Shown in pieces: positions 56,584 to 64,000 of a stretch of DNA of 64,000 nucleotides. Position 1 is the first letter of the stretch, and each line of letters starts with the position of its first letter. Location: NCBI RefSeq assembly GCF_042652925.1, contig NZ_JBHSHC010000154.1, forward strand, positions 86,799 through 150,798, given 5' to 3'. The stretch is from Effusibacillus consociatus (lineage in GTDB: Bacteria > Bacillota > Bacilli > Tumebacillales > Effusibacillaceae). The position numbers and the translations under genes are program-made. The notes under the pieces were generated by a model, which saw only the letters and a list, made by a program, of their open reading frames with translations, was not told the origin of the DNA and made no database searches.

Positions 56584-58284
56584 TTGAAATTAAGTGAAAT
56601 TACCAGTTATATCGACCCGGTTATTTTGGATAGAGGGCGAGATTATTTATTAGGCGGCCACATCATGGTGTTAGATAAAGTGAAAGAATGGATTTTTCAG
56701 GCGGTAGTGGAAGGCAATGAATTGTATAGTGTGTATGTGGAGCTTGACGAAGACGGTAGAATCATAACGTTGGAATGTGATTGTCCATACGATTATGGAC
56801 CAGTGTGCAAGCATCAAGCGGCGGTATTGCTCAAGCTTCGTGAAGAGATACCGTCGGGGTCACAAAAGGACTTCGATTTTCCATCCACCCCTGAAAAAGA
56901 TCTCAAGGTGCTGTTGGAAGCCCAAAGTAAAGACAATTTGGTTCACTTGCCGCTTTCTTTAGCCGCCGACTCCGATTTAGTGGAGGACCGAATCAAACTG
57001 CATGTTTCCAAAGCCGGAGGAGTTGAGGAGTTGGCCGAATGCAGGAATCTGATTCGGACTTATGTTAACACGTATTCCGACAATTATGGTTTTGTAATCT
57101 GGAGAAATGTCGGCCGTGCGGTGGAAGGCGCGCAAAGCGTGGCCAAAAAGGCTCATGAAGCAATGGAGAATGCAGATTGGGTTCTGGCCGTACGGATGAA
57201 TCTGTGCATCATGGAGGAAATGCTGAGTTTACTACAGACGGCGGACGATTCGGGCGGAATAATCGGAGACATCATTGAGGACAGTCTTGAACGCATTCAA
57301 GAGGTAACCCAGTCAGGTGATCGCTTTTCTCAAACTGAGGTTGAGGAACTATTCCGCTTGCTTCTCAAGGAATCCGAACACTCCCTTCTTGAAGGATGGT
57401 CGGACTGGCAGCTTGCTTTGTTGGAAAGCGCTTCCCGGTTAGCGAAAACCACTGATTTATTGAGGGAATGGGAAGAATACGTTTCCCGAATGATTTCCAA
57501 ACAAGAAGAAGGGACATGGAGCGGAAGATATTTTGCCGAGCGCATAGCCGTGTTGCGTTACCGCTTTATTCAAGAGAATGAGAGTAGGGAACGGGCAAAA
57601 GAGTATTTGAACCAAAATCTCCAATTTCCTGAATTTCGGAAGTTTGCCATACAGCAGGCGCTGGATAATGATAGTTTCGAGGAAGCAATCAATTTAGCCC
57701 AGGAAGGGGAAGAACTGGATCAGGCCAGAGGTTTGCCCGGGCTGGTGAAACAGTGGAAGCAGTTTCGATATGAAGCCTATCGGCGTTCCGGACAGTTGGA
57801 CCTGCAACGCAGTGTTGGTGAGGAACTGGTACTTGGCGGCGATTTCTCCTATTATCATCAGATCAAAAACACCTACCCGTCCGCGGAATGGCCGGCTGTT
57901 TATCGGTCCATGCTGTATAAGCTGGAAAAAGACGGTTGGCACAAAGAGATTTACACAAGGATTTTGGTAGAAGAGCAGGAAAGCGAAAAACTTTTGGAAA
58001 TTGTAAAAAAGCATCCTGCAACGGTTGAAGAGTTTTATACGTACCTAGTGGAGCGATTTCCTGACGAAATCAAGCGGCTGTTTCAAATACACATTGAAAA
58101 CACGGCGAACCGGTCGAGTACGCGAAAGCATTACCAGGATGTGTGCAGGATCATCCGAATGCTGCAACGAGCGAGAGGGGAAGCGGAGGCTGAACAATCT
58201 GTACGTATGCTTCTTGCAAAATACCCCAGGAAGCCCGCTTTCAGAGAAAAATTGATGAAGTTGAGCTTTCTATCCGAATCGTAA
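56584..58284 (+). CDS. SWIM zinc-finger protein
   Basis: A 566-residue protein. The SWIM finger is ECDCPYDYGPVCKHQAAVLL, with Cys65, Cys67, Cys75 and His77 as ligands. The rest is a long helical-repeat region (about 130-560) with TPR-like pairs such as EEAINLAQEGEELDQARGL. SWIM proteins often pair with SNF2-type or other SF2 helicases; here an SF2 helicase with a primase domain follows. TTG 56584 after GGAAGGAAG. The C-terminal 85 residues resemble the separate protein at 62434. Confidence 0.88.
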   Translation: MKLSEITSYIDPVILDRGRDYLLGGHIMVLDKVKEWIFQAVVEGNELYSVYVELDEDGRIITLECDCPYDYGPVCKHQAAVLLKLREEIPSGSQKDFDFPSTPEKDLKVLLEAQSKDNLVHLPLSLAADSDLVEDRIKLHVSKAGGVEELAECRNLIRTYVNTYSDNYGFVIWRNVGRAVEGAQSVAKKAHEAMENADWVLAVRMNLCIMEEMLSLLQTADDSGGIIGDIIEDSLERIQEVTQSGDRFSQTEVEELFRLLLKESEHSLLEGWSDWQLALLESASRLAKTTDLLREWEEYVSRMISKQEEGTWSGRYFAERIAVLRYRFIQENESRERAKEYLNQNLQFPEFRKFAIQQALDNDSFEEAINLAQEGEELDQARGLPGLVKQWKQFRYEAYRRSGQLDLQRSVGEELVLGGDFSYYHQIKNTYPSAEWPAVYRSMLYKLEKDGWHKEIYTRILVEEQESEKLLEIVKKHPATVEEFYTYLVERFPDEIKRLFQIHIENTANRSSTRKHYQDVCRIIRMLQRARGEAEAEQSVRMLLAKYPRKPAFREKLMKLSFLSES

Positions 58285-58664
58285 AAAACTTCCATTTATA
58301 ATAGATAGAAAGGACTAGAACCTGAAATTAAACAACTACGGGTTCTGGTACAATCCATATTCGAACAATGTCAACACCGGTTTGATCAGAACTTCCGCTC
58401 CTTGCTCTACAGAATGGGAAGAGGTTCTGCATTATATCAGGTAGAATGCCGATTTGAAAGTGATCTTCCCTTGACACTCATTCTGGCCGTTTTGCTCAAA
58501 AAGAAGTTCAGGGGCAAGTAAACATGAGGTATAATGCAACTGCACCCGCTACTTCCCATGACGGAGGTAGCAAATCATGCTGACGTGGGCCTGTTCCGAG
58601 ATCTGTAAATTATAGTGTTATAATAAACCCATAGAGAATTCGTTCGAATGTGTATAGAGGTACT
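58285..58664. other. Interval between the SWIM and helicase genes
   Basis: A long open frame (58309-58521, about 70 codons) lacks an early ATG, GTG or TTG with a ribosome site. It reads protein-like: RVLVQSIFEQCQHRFDQNF, then MGRGSALYQVECRFESDLPL and LKKKFRGK. It may be a gene remnant. The helicase promoter should lie right of it, with TATAAT-like sequence near 58614-58625. Confidence 0.45.
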
Positions 58665-60926
58665 ATGGCAAAGAGGCGTGATGAATCGGCTCAATTGAAA
58701 CTGGATATTTATGACCCTAATGAGATGGAACGTCTGCGGGCAGAAAACAATCGGTTGCAAGAACAGAATGTTAAGTTATTGACCGAAATTGAACACTTGA
58801 AACAATTGATCCATTCTGAAACGCATTTGGAGCATTGTTCTGAGAATAAGACTTCACTAGAGTTGATGCACGAGGAATTACAGTACTCTAAAAATCCGGT
58901 AACTTTGGGTATGGTAACAAAACAATCTCCCATTGAAGAAAAAATCGTATTGTTTCGCGATTACTTTAAAGGCCGGGAAGATGTTTATGCCGTACGCGGA
59001 ATCGATAAGAGAGGAAAACCGGCGTATTTTCCGCAGAAGGAACGGCTTGGAAAAGAAAACGGAAAAATCGTTTGGGGTGATTACCTGCCTTTGACGGACG
59101 AAGTGATAAAGGCTCATTTGCAGGAAGAGAATAGACCGGTCACAATCGGCATTTATCCGCTTTTGCTTGATGAAACTTGCTGGTTTCTTGCAATCGATTT
59201 TGATAAAGCAAGCTGGAAGAAAGATACGGCCGCTTTTCTGGAAATTTGTCGCAATTTGAATGTTCCTGCAGCATTGGAACGTTCGCGCTCGGGGAACGGA
59301 GGTCATGTATGGATCTTTTTTAACGAGCAGGTTCCTGCCCGAACAGCTCGAATGTTGGGCAGCACCTTATTGACCCTCACTTTGGAGAAACGGCATCAAA
59401 TAGGTTTGGACTCGTATGACAGAATGTTTCCCAATCAGGATACACTGCCGAAGGAGAAGAAACTCGGCAATTTGATTGCTTTGCCGCTGCAAAGGCTGCC
59501 CGGCAAGGAAGGAAACAGCCTGTTTATCGACGATCATCATGAGCCTTACAAAGATCAATGGATATTCTTGTCCTCACTCAGAAAAATGGCGTTATCGGAA
59601 GTGGAAGCGATTGTCCGCGAAGCTGAACGAAAAGGCGATGTCATCCGTATTGCCAAATCGGCAACAGAAGAAGAGAATGAAATCGATCCCTGGACTTTGC
59701 CGTTGAGAAAGGAGAAACCATCTCTTCCGAAAGAACCTCTTCCAACTCATCTGAAACTGGTGCTCAGCAACATGCTATATGTGGGCAAAGAGGGTTTGTC
59801 ATCTTCGCAAATCAATCATTTTATACGCATGGCCGCTTTTCAAAACCCGGAGTTTTATAAAGCGCAATCCATGCGGTTGCCTACATTCGGCAAGCCGCGT
59901 ATTATCAATTGTTCCGAAGACTTCGCACGATATCTGGCTTTGCCGCGCGGATGCTATGATGAAGTCGTTCAACTGCTTCAGAGCCAGGATGTTATCATGG
60001 ATGTTGTGGATGAACGGAATCCGGGAACGCCAATTGATGTCGCCTTTCAAGGAGAACTAAAGGATGAACAGAAACAAGCCGTTCATGAGCTGCTTAAGCA
60101 TGATACCGGGATTTTGTCTGCGACCACCGCGTTTGGGAAAACGGTGGTTGGCGGATGGATGATTGCGGCCAGGGCAGTCAATACGTTAATTTTGGTGCAT
60201 CGCACGCAGCTGATGGAACAGTGGAAGGAACGGCTGTCCGAGTTTCTAAATATCCCGGTGAAAGAAATCGGAATGATTGGCGGAGGCAAAAACAAAAGAA
60301 CGGGGCGAATCGATGTGGCCATGTTGCAGACGATTCACGCAAAAGGGGAAATCAAAGACTTCATTGCCGATTACGGACATATCGTTGTCGACGAATGTCA
60401 TCATATTTCCGCTTTCAGCTTTGAGCAGGTGTTCAAGCAGGCTAAGGCCAAATATATACTGGGGTTAACGGCAACACTCACGCGCAAAGACGGGCACCAT
60501 CCGATTTTGCTTACGGACCGCACTTCTCATCTGGAATATTTTAAAAGAAGATTGCAGGGTTTTGCCAAAAATGTCATCGTGCTGCGAGGCGGGATGGGAA
60601 AAAAGCAGTTGAAGGCGGTACAAGAACAGATTCGTTCCATTCCTGGGGACCAGGAACGAGTGCTTCTTGCCACCGGCCGATTTGTGGGAGAAGGGTTCGA
60701 TGACGCCCGCCTGGATACGCTGTTTTTGGTCACGCCGATTTCCTGGAAGGGAACGCTCCAGCAATACGCAGGGAGACTTCATCGACTTTACGAGGGAAAG
60801 CACGAGGTTCAAATCTACGATTATGTCGATACCCAGGTTCCCATGTTTATGCGAATGTACAAGAAAAGGTTGAAAGGATACCATTCGATGGGTTACAGCG
60901 AACAAGCGATGACAATCCAAGTCTGA
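58665..60926 (+). CDS. AEP primase-SF2 helicase fusion (TOTE type)
   Basis: A 753-residue protein. An N-terminal coiled coil (residues 16-52, leucine-rich) is followed by an archaeo-eukaryotic primase domain (about 90-330) with the metal site AIDFD (Asp178, Asp180) and SGNGGHVWIFF (His214). An SF2 helicase follows: ATTAFGKT (Walker A), VVDECHHI (DECH), LTATLTRKDG, GRFVGEGFDDARLD and QQYAGRLHR. This architecture is that of the TOTE conflict systems. The link between motif III and the second RecA domain is very short, which suggests an internal deletion. ATG 58665 follows AGAGG. Confidence 0.9.
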   Translation: MAKRRDESAQLKLDIYDPNEMERLRAENNRLQEQNVKLLTEIEHLKQLIHSETHLEHCSENKTSLELMHEELQYSKNPVTLGMVTKQSPIEEKIVLFRDYFKGREDVYAVRGIDKRGKPAYFPQKERLGKENGKIVWGDYLPLTDEVIKAHLQEENRPVTIGIYPLLLDETCWFLAIDFDKASWKKDTAAFLEICRNLNVPAALERSRSGNGGHVWIFFNEQVPARTARMLGSTLLTLTLEKRHQIGLDSYDRMFPNQDTLPKEKKLGNLIALPLQRLPGKEGNSLFIDDHHEPYKDQWIFLSSLRKMALSEVEAIVREAERKGDVIRIAKSATEEENEIDPWTLPLRKEKPSLPKEPLPTHLKLVLSNMLYVGKEGLSSSQINHFIRMAAFQNPEFYKAQSMRLPTFGKPRIINCSEDFARYLALPRGCYDEVVQLLQSQDVIMDVVDERNPGTPIDVAFQGELKDEQKQAVHELLKHDTGILSATTAFGKTVVGGWMIAARAVNTLILVHRTQLMEQWKERLSEFLNIPVKEIGMIGGGKNKRTGRIDVAMLQTIHAKGEIKDFIADYGHIVVDECHHISAFSFEQVFKQAKAKYILGLTATLTRKDGHHPILLTDRTSHLEYFKRRLQGFAKNVIVLRGGMGKKQLKAVQEQIRSIPGDQERVLLATGRFVGEGFDDARLDTLFLVTPISWKGTLQQYAGRLHRLYEGKHEVQIYDYVDTQVPMFMRMYKKRLKGYHSMGYSEQAMTIQV

Positions 60927-60945
60927 TTAGGAAGGAGAAAAGAGT

Positions 60946-62325
60946 ATGCCAAATCCACACGCAGCCATCAACCCCAGGTTGATCAGCATCATTACCGGCC
61001 AGGAACCATCAAATGTCAAGGAAAAGCCGACCTTAACCATGTTACCTGGTGAATATGCCAGAAAGGTTGCAGACAAGAAAAGCAAAATCCGCCCTCCGTA
61101 CAAGCCGAATAAACATTATCTCATTTGCGGCCATTGCGGCCGAAAAGGGCAGTATGATTTGGGACTCGTCCTTTTTAACGCCGCGCGTTGGTTCGAGGAC
61201 GACAAAAAACGTGGGCGCTCAAGAAAAAGTACCGAAATGAATTTTATGGACTATATCCAAGCAACGGCTTATTTTCGCTGCAAGCACTGTAACGGTGCGG
61301 GTCGATGGGAAGAAGCATCCCCTTTCCTTGGACTGGGGGTAATGGGAGGACTTCTGGCTGGTAATATGGATGGTCAGGCCAGTTATTCAACCGGTGAATT
61401 GAGACTGTTTGACGGAAGCAGTCCCCGCTGGGTCAGCGACGGAGAGGAGCGATTTTTGGACAGGTTGCATGAACAACCAAATGATGGTTACCTGTGGAAT
61501 CGGCTCGGGAATTTGTACTACAAAGGAGGAAGGCCCGAATTGGCTGCAGTGGCTTTCGAACAGTCGATTCGCGTTGACCCTTCACAGATGGAATCCCATT
61601 TTTCGCTTGGAGATATCCTGCTGCAGGTCGGTGAACCGGAACGGGCGGCGCACCATTTCCGTATGATGCTCGTTTATGCACGTGTTTATCGGAAACTGGA
61701 AGCTGGCCAAATGCGGGAAATGCTGGTTGTGGGCTTGCAGAACCTTTCCTTCATCCATGACCGTTCCAACCGCTCCATTTCGTTTTTGCCGTCAGAGGAA
61801 GAGCTTACTGTTCTGAATGGGGTGAAGGAAATAGCTGCCGCCTCAGATGGAGTTCCCCGGCTTGCATTTGTCGATCTGGAAATTTATCCGGACGACCAGG
61901 AGTCGTTTCTACCGCTGGCCGAGATGTATATGGGGAATCGGAGAATGGAACTTCCCGCGCATGACCGGACTTTGGACAAACATCTGCCCGGTGGCAGGCT
62001 TAAACAGGAAAAAATAACAGAGAGGAATGCGATGGTTTCATTAGGTTCTGAACAACGTCCCATTGTAGTGAAAGTCAAATCGGAGGAGAAGGGCAAGAAG
62101 ATCGCCCAGCTCTGTGATCGATTCGGACTGCATTTTATTATGGGACTCGATTTCGCGGAGGATTTGACCGACCTGAAGAAAGCTTTGAAAGAACGGCTGG
62201 GACCGTCTGATCCATACGCTCCATGTCCGTGCGGGAGCGGTGCCAAGTATAAGTTTTGCTGCGCGAAGAAGCTGAAAAACTTCGACATTGACCGGTTTAT
62301 TTCAGACATTTCGGTAGAGGAATAA
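60946..62325 (+). CDS. Zinc-ribbon, TPR and SEC-C motif protein
   Basis: A 459-residue protein. A treble-clef-like pair YLICGHCGRKG and YFRCKHCNGAG lies at about 62-120, TPR repeats at about 185-250 (NRLGNLYYKGGRPELAAVAFEQSI, FSLGDILLQVGEPERAAHHF), and the SEC-C zinc motif PCPCGSGAKYKFCC at the C-terminus. It starts 20 bases after the helicase gene behind AAGGAG, so it is probably cotranscribed. It may be an adaptor in the primase-helicase system. Specific function unknown. Confidence 0.88.
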   Translation: MPNPHAAINPRLISIITGQEPSNVKEKPTLTMLPGEYARKVADKKSKIRPPYKPNKHYLICGHCGRKGQYDLGLVLFNAARWFEDDKKRGRSRKSTEMNFMDYIQATAYFRCKHCNGAGRWEEASPFLGLGVMGGLLAGNMDGQASYSTGELRLFDGSSPRWVSDGEERFLDRLHEQPNDGYLWNRLGNLYYKGGRPELAAVAFEQSIRVDPSQMESHFSLGDILLQVGEPERAAHHFRMMLVYARVYRKLEAGQMREMLVVGLQNLSFIHDRSNRSISFLPSEEELTVLNGVKEIAAASDGVPRLAFVDLEIYPDDQESFLPLAEMYMGNRRMELPAHDRTLDKHLPGGRLKQEKITERNAMVSLGSEQRPIVVKVKSEEKGKKIAQLCDRFGLHFIMGLDFAEDLTDLKKALKERLGPSDPYAPCPCGSGAKYKFCCAKKLKNFDIDRFISDISVEE

Positions 62326-62433
62326 CATGAGCCGGTAAGCCCCTTATATTCAAATTGTATGCGAACCCCGTTTTTCCTCGACTAAAGCGGAAGTTGATTT
62401 TGCGGAAGGCCGAGCGGAGGTCTTTTAGAGTAT

Positions 62434-62742
62434 GTGATGGCTCATGCTCATAGTGGTTATCCTGGTTTTCACTTGGAAAAGTATGAGAAACTTTTAAGAA
62501 AAAGATATCCGCAGGAAATGATCGAATTTTACCGGACCAAAGTCGAGGCTTGCATTCGGTTAAAACAACGGAAATTTTATAAAGAGGCTGCTCGTTATGC
62601 CCGTCACATCCAACGTATCTATGTCGATAATCTGTCCAAACCTGAGCAAGGGGATCACTATTTGCAGGAATTATTGACTACTTATGCTAAGCTGCCGGCG
62701 CTGTGTGACGAGTTAAGTGCTTTAATTGAAAAAAGAGGCTAA
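62434..62742 (+). CDS. Helical protein resembling the SWIM protein C-terminus
   Basis: A 102-residue frame. The pattern LEKYEKLLRKRYPQEMIEFY, a spacer, RKFYKEAARYARHIQRIY, then YLQELLTTYAKLPALCDEL aligns with the last 85 residues of the SWIM protein (EEFYTYLVERFPDEIKRLF, RKHYQDVCRIIRML, RMLLAKYPRKPAFREKL). It may be a separate small gene or a remnant of a second SWIM gene. ATG 62434 has no strong ribosome binding site (only AGAGTATGTG precedes), which favours a remnant. Confidence 0.55.
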   Translation: MMAHAHSGYPGFHLEKYEKLLRKRYPQEMIEFYRTKVEACIRLKQRKFYKEAARYARHIQRIYVDNLSKPEQGDHYLQELLTTYAKLPALCDELSALIEKRG

Positions 62743-62798
62743 AAGCGACTGTTCGCGGATTTATAACAGATCTAAAGATAAAAGGAAGGGTGTATTCC

Positions 62799-62957
62799 AT
62801 GATTTGGAATCGCCGACATGTGGAGTGCATATCATCAATGGTGTTGAAAAAAGGGAGAATGAGTGTTCTTTGGAGAAAGAACGGTTTTGTAAGTGGGGGT
62901 AAAAGATGGCGCACGGCTTCTGCTGTCGCTGCTTTCCAATGGGTGGTCATAGCATAA
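62799..62957 (+). CDS. Possible small basic protein
   Basis: A 52-codon frame from ATG 62799, 7 bases after AAAGGAAGGGTG. It encodes a basic, Trp-rich peptide (MIWNRRHVECISSMVLKKGR at the start). No family is recognised. The good ribosome site is the main argument; the composition does not look strongly protein-like. Confidence 0.3.
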   Translation: MIWNRRHVECISSMVLKKGRMSVLWRKNGFVSGGKRWRTASAVAAFQWVVIA

Positions 62958-63005
62958 GATGATTTCCCAATATTTTGATATAATGAACATGAGGTGATGG
63001 TGGTC

Positions 63006-63278
63006 ATGGGATTGTTAAGTGATCAGACTAAAGAAGAGCTTTTAAGTGCACTGAAAGGGAAACAATCCGGACTGTTCGTGATTAATGGGAAGCTTGTTTC
63101 CGTCGAAGTGGAGAACTTTGAAACAAACGAGGAAGACCTTCAAGATATAGATTCAGCAGAAGAAATCGAAGACTACCCGGAGCTAAAAGCATCATTACAG
63201 CGGTATCTGGATCATCCTGATATGAAACGATATTCAGCCAGCGAGCTGAAGGAGAAACGCAGTGAAAAAAGAAAATAA
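63006..63278 (+). CDS. Antitoxin-like small acidic protein
   Basis: A 90-residue protein: LSDQTKEELLSALKGKQSGL, an acidic middle EDLQDIDSAEEIEDYPE, and a basic helical tail YSASELKEKRSEKRK. Size, charge layout and a downstream overlapping toxin-like frame suggest the antitoxin of a type II module. ATG 63006 follows GAGGTGATGG. The family is not identified with confidence. Confidence 0.55.
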   Translation: MGLLSDQTKEELLSALKGKQSGLFVINGKLVSVEVENFETNEEDLQDIDSAEEIEDYPELKASLQRYLDHPDMKRYSASELKEKRSEKRK

Positions 63279-63485
63279 TCTGCGTTATCTTGTTATTTTT
63301 ACGGACGAATTTGATTTATGCTTGAATCGTATACAGGAGTTTTTTGCAGGGAAAGGTATGACACCTTACAATGGTGGTATGCGAAGGAAAATCAGATCAT
63401 CGATTACATTGAGAACCACCTTTCACATAACCCCTTTATTGTGCACATCTACTTAGTGTTCCAATATATGGTATACTTCCCTTGA
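63262..63485 (+). pseudogene. RelE/ParE-like toxin with a frameshift
   Basis: GTG 63262 overlaps the antitoxin-like gene. The first frame reads LRYLVIFTDEFDLCLNRIQEFF, then one base is missing near 63357. The next frame continues YDTLQWWYAKENQIIDYIENHLSHNPF to TGA 63485. Joined, this has the size and pattern of small ParE/RelE-type toxins encoded beside such antitoxins. It is inactive as written. Confidence 0.6.
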
Positions 63486-63848
63486 GTCCTATCAACATTT
63501 ACTGTTTTTTACGATGATTTTTTCGGGAAAAGGGCAAAACTGATTCAACGAGCGGAAAACCCTATTGCTGCTGGAATTGGCTGTCACACCCTTATCTACC
63601 CTATTACGGAAAAACCAATTTGCCCTTTTTGATACGACAAGAAACAAGATTATGGACTGATGATATCAATGCAATTGTCGATGTGCGTTCTAGGCTTATA
63701 TAATAGAGACGAGACTAATTGTTACACCGTAGGATCACCCCGGGAATCGGGTTACCAAGGAACAGTTTAAGGAACTGACACAAAATCTCAAGGGGTATTA
63801 AGCGCTTTGAGAATAGAATTGCTTTCTTAGCGAATTAACAAATGAGGA
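63486..63848. other. Interval downstream of the toxin relic
   Basis: No gene is supported. A 23-codon frame ending at 63801 (VTKEQFKELTQNLKGY) looks like the tail of some protein but is preceded immediately by a stop. No RNA gene was recognised. Confidence 0.4.
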
Positions 63849-63849
63849 A

Positions 63850-63883
63850 GGCTCGCTTATCGCGACCTTCTTTTTTATTTCTC
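63850..63883 (+). terminator. Possible terminator near the right edge
   Basis: AAGG-CGC and GCG-CCTT pair with small bulges around TTATC and are followed by TCTTTTTTA. It would end rightward transcription before the IS-like repeats. Confidence 0.5.
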
Positions 63884-63948
63884 TCAAATTGATGTAGGAT
63901 GATTTCGTATGAAACAACTTCCTCTCACCGTGAATATTTCGGCGCGGC

Positions 63949-64000
63949 AGAGCCGCTAGGTTAATGAATGAGAGCCACCATGTTAATGAAATAGAGCCAA
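63949..64000. repeat. Tandem 22-bp repeats at the right edge, possible IS end
   Basis: AGAGCCGCTAGGTTAATGAA at 63949 and AGAGCCACCATGTTAATGAA at 63971 are 22-bp spaced direct repeats, and a third begins at 63993 as AGAGCCAA. Multiple terminal direct repeats of about this size are typical of IS21-family ends. The window stops before any transposase gene, so this is a suggestion. Confidence 0.5.

Noticed and set aside
63733..63801. A 23-codon tail ending LTQNLKGY
   Set aside because: It is preceded at once by a stop codon and has no start; it may be a relic but cannot be supported.
1..64000. CRISPR arrays, rRNA and tRNA genes
   Set aside because: No regularly spaced repeats with unique spacers, and no rRNA or tRNA cloverleaf signatures, were seen on either strand. 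A tRNAscan run would settle tRNAs.

Overview
The window looks like a spore-forming Firmicute of the Paenibacillaceae type. The reasons are strong AAGGAGG-type ribosome binding sites with frequent TTG and GTG starts, a GerA-type germination operon, a Spo0E-like phosphatase, a Kdp system under c-di-AMP riboswitches and thioredoxin-type ArsC. No rRNA, tRNA or CRISPR array was seen.

Layout. 1-5.2 kb: part of a Tn1549/CTn-like conjugative transfer module (VirD4 tail, Maff2, VirB6-like, PrgI, VirB4) with an inserted XRE repressor and a Spo0E-like gene. 5.3-8.2 kb: a CheY-like gene and a membrane diguanylate cyclase, each broken by one base, and an intact chemoreceptor. 8.3-12.4 kb: a four-gene spore germinant receptor operon. 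12.5-15.3 kb: a minus-strand c-di-GMP unit (EAL, unknown protein, CBS-GGDEF) behind a c-di-GMP-I riboswitch and lying between two decayed copies of a virB4 segment. 15.6-26.2 kb: the potassium locus, with kdpE and a short kdpD-like kinase on minus, then two tandem c-di-AMP riboswitches, small genes, kdpFABC and a separate protein carrying two fused KdpD sensor halves. 27.5-30.5 kb: conjugation genes resume (sigma-like protein, DUF6075, CD1108-type NlpC/P60 hydrolase). The 5.2-27 kb block therefore appears to sit inside a conjugative module.

30.5-36.3 kb: arsenic resistance, with divergent arsM-side and arsR-acr3-arsC operons. 36.6-39.9 kb: an IS3 and an IS1380 element, both with target duplications. 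40.6-48.2 kb: a CstR-type persulfide/sulfane-sulfur regulon (TusA, rhodaneses, DsrE-like proteins, persulfide dioxygenase, TauE) with three matching operators, then an AT-rich LysR/YeiH pair. This sulfur region lies between two direct repeats of about 600 bp (broken PAP2 gene plus crcB tail). 51.9-52.8 kb: two crcB fluoride exporters under a fluoride riboswitch. 53.4-55.4 kb: a SHOCT-like protein and a large serine recombinase, the likely right-hand integrase region of the mobile element.

55.5-64 kb: a HEPN/MNT toxin-antitoxin pair, then a SWIM zinc-finger protein, an AEP primase-SF2 helicase fusion of the TOTE type and a TPR/SEC-C protein, which may form a conflict or DNA-handling system. 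A small TA-like pair with a frameshifted toxin and repeats that look like an IS end follow. The overall picture is a mobile or once-mobile platform carrying stress functions (K+, c-di-GMP, spore germination, arsenic, sulfide, fluoride) under several small-molecule RNA switches. Several single-base frameshifts could be real decay or uncorrected sequencing indels.
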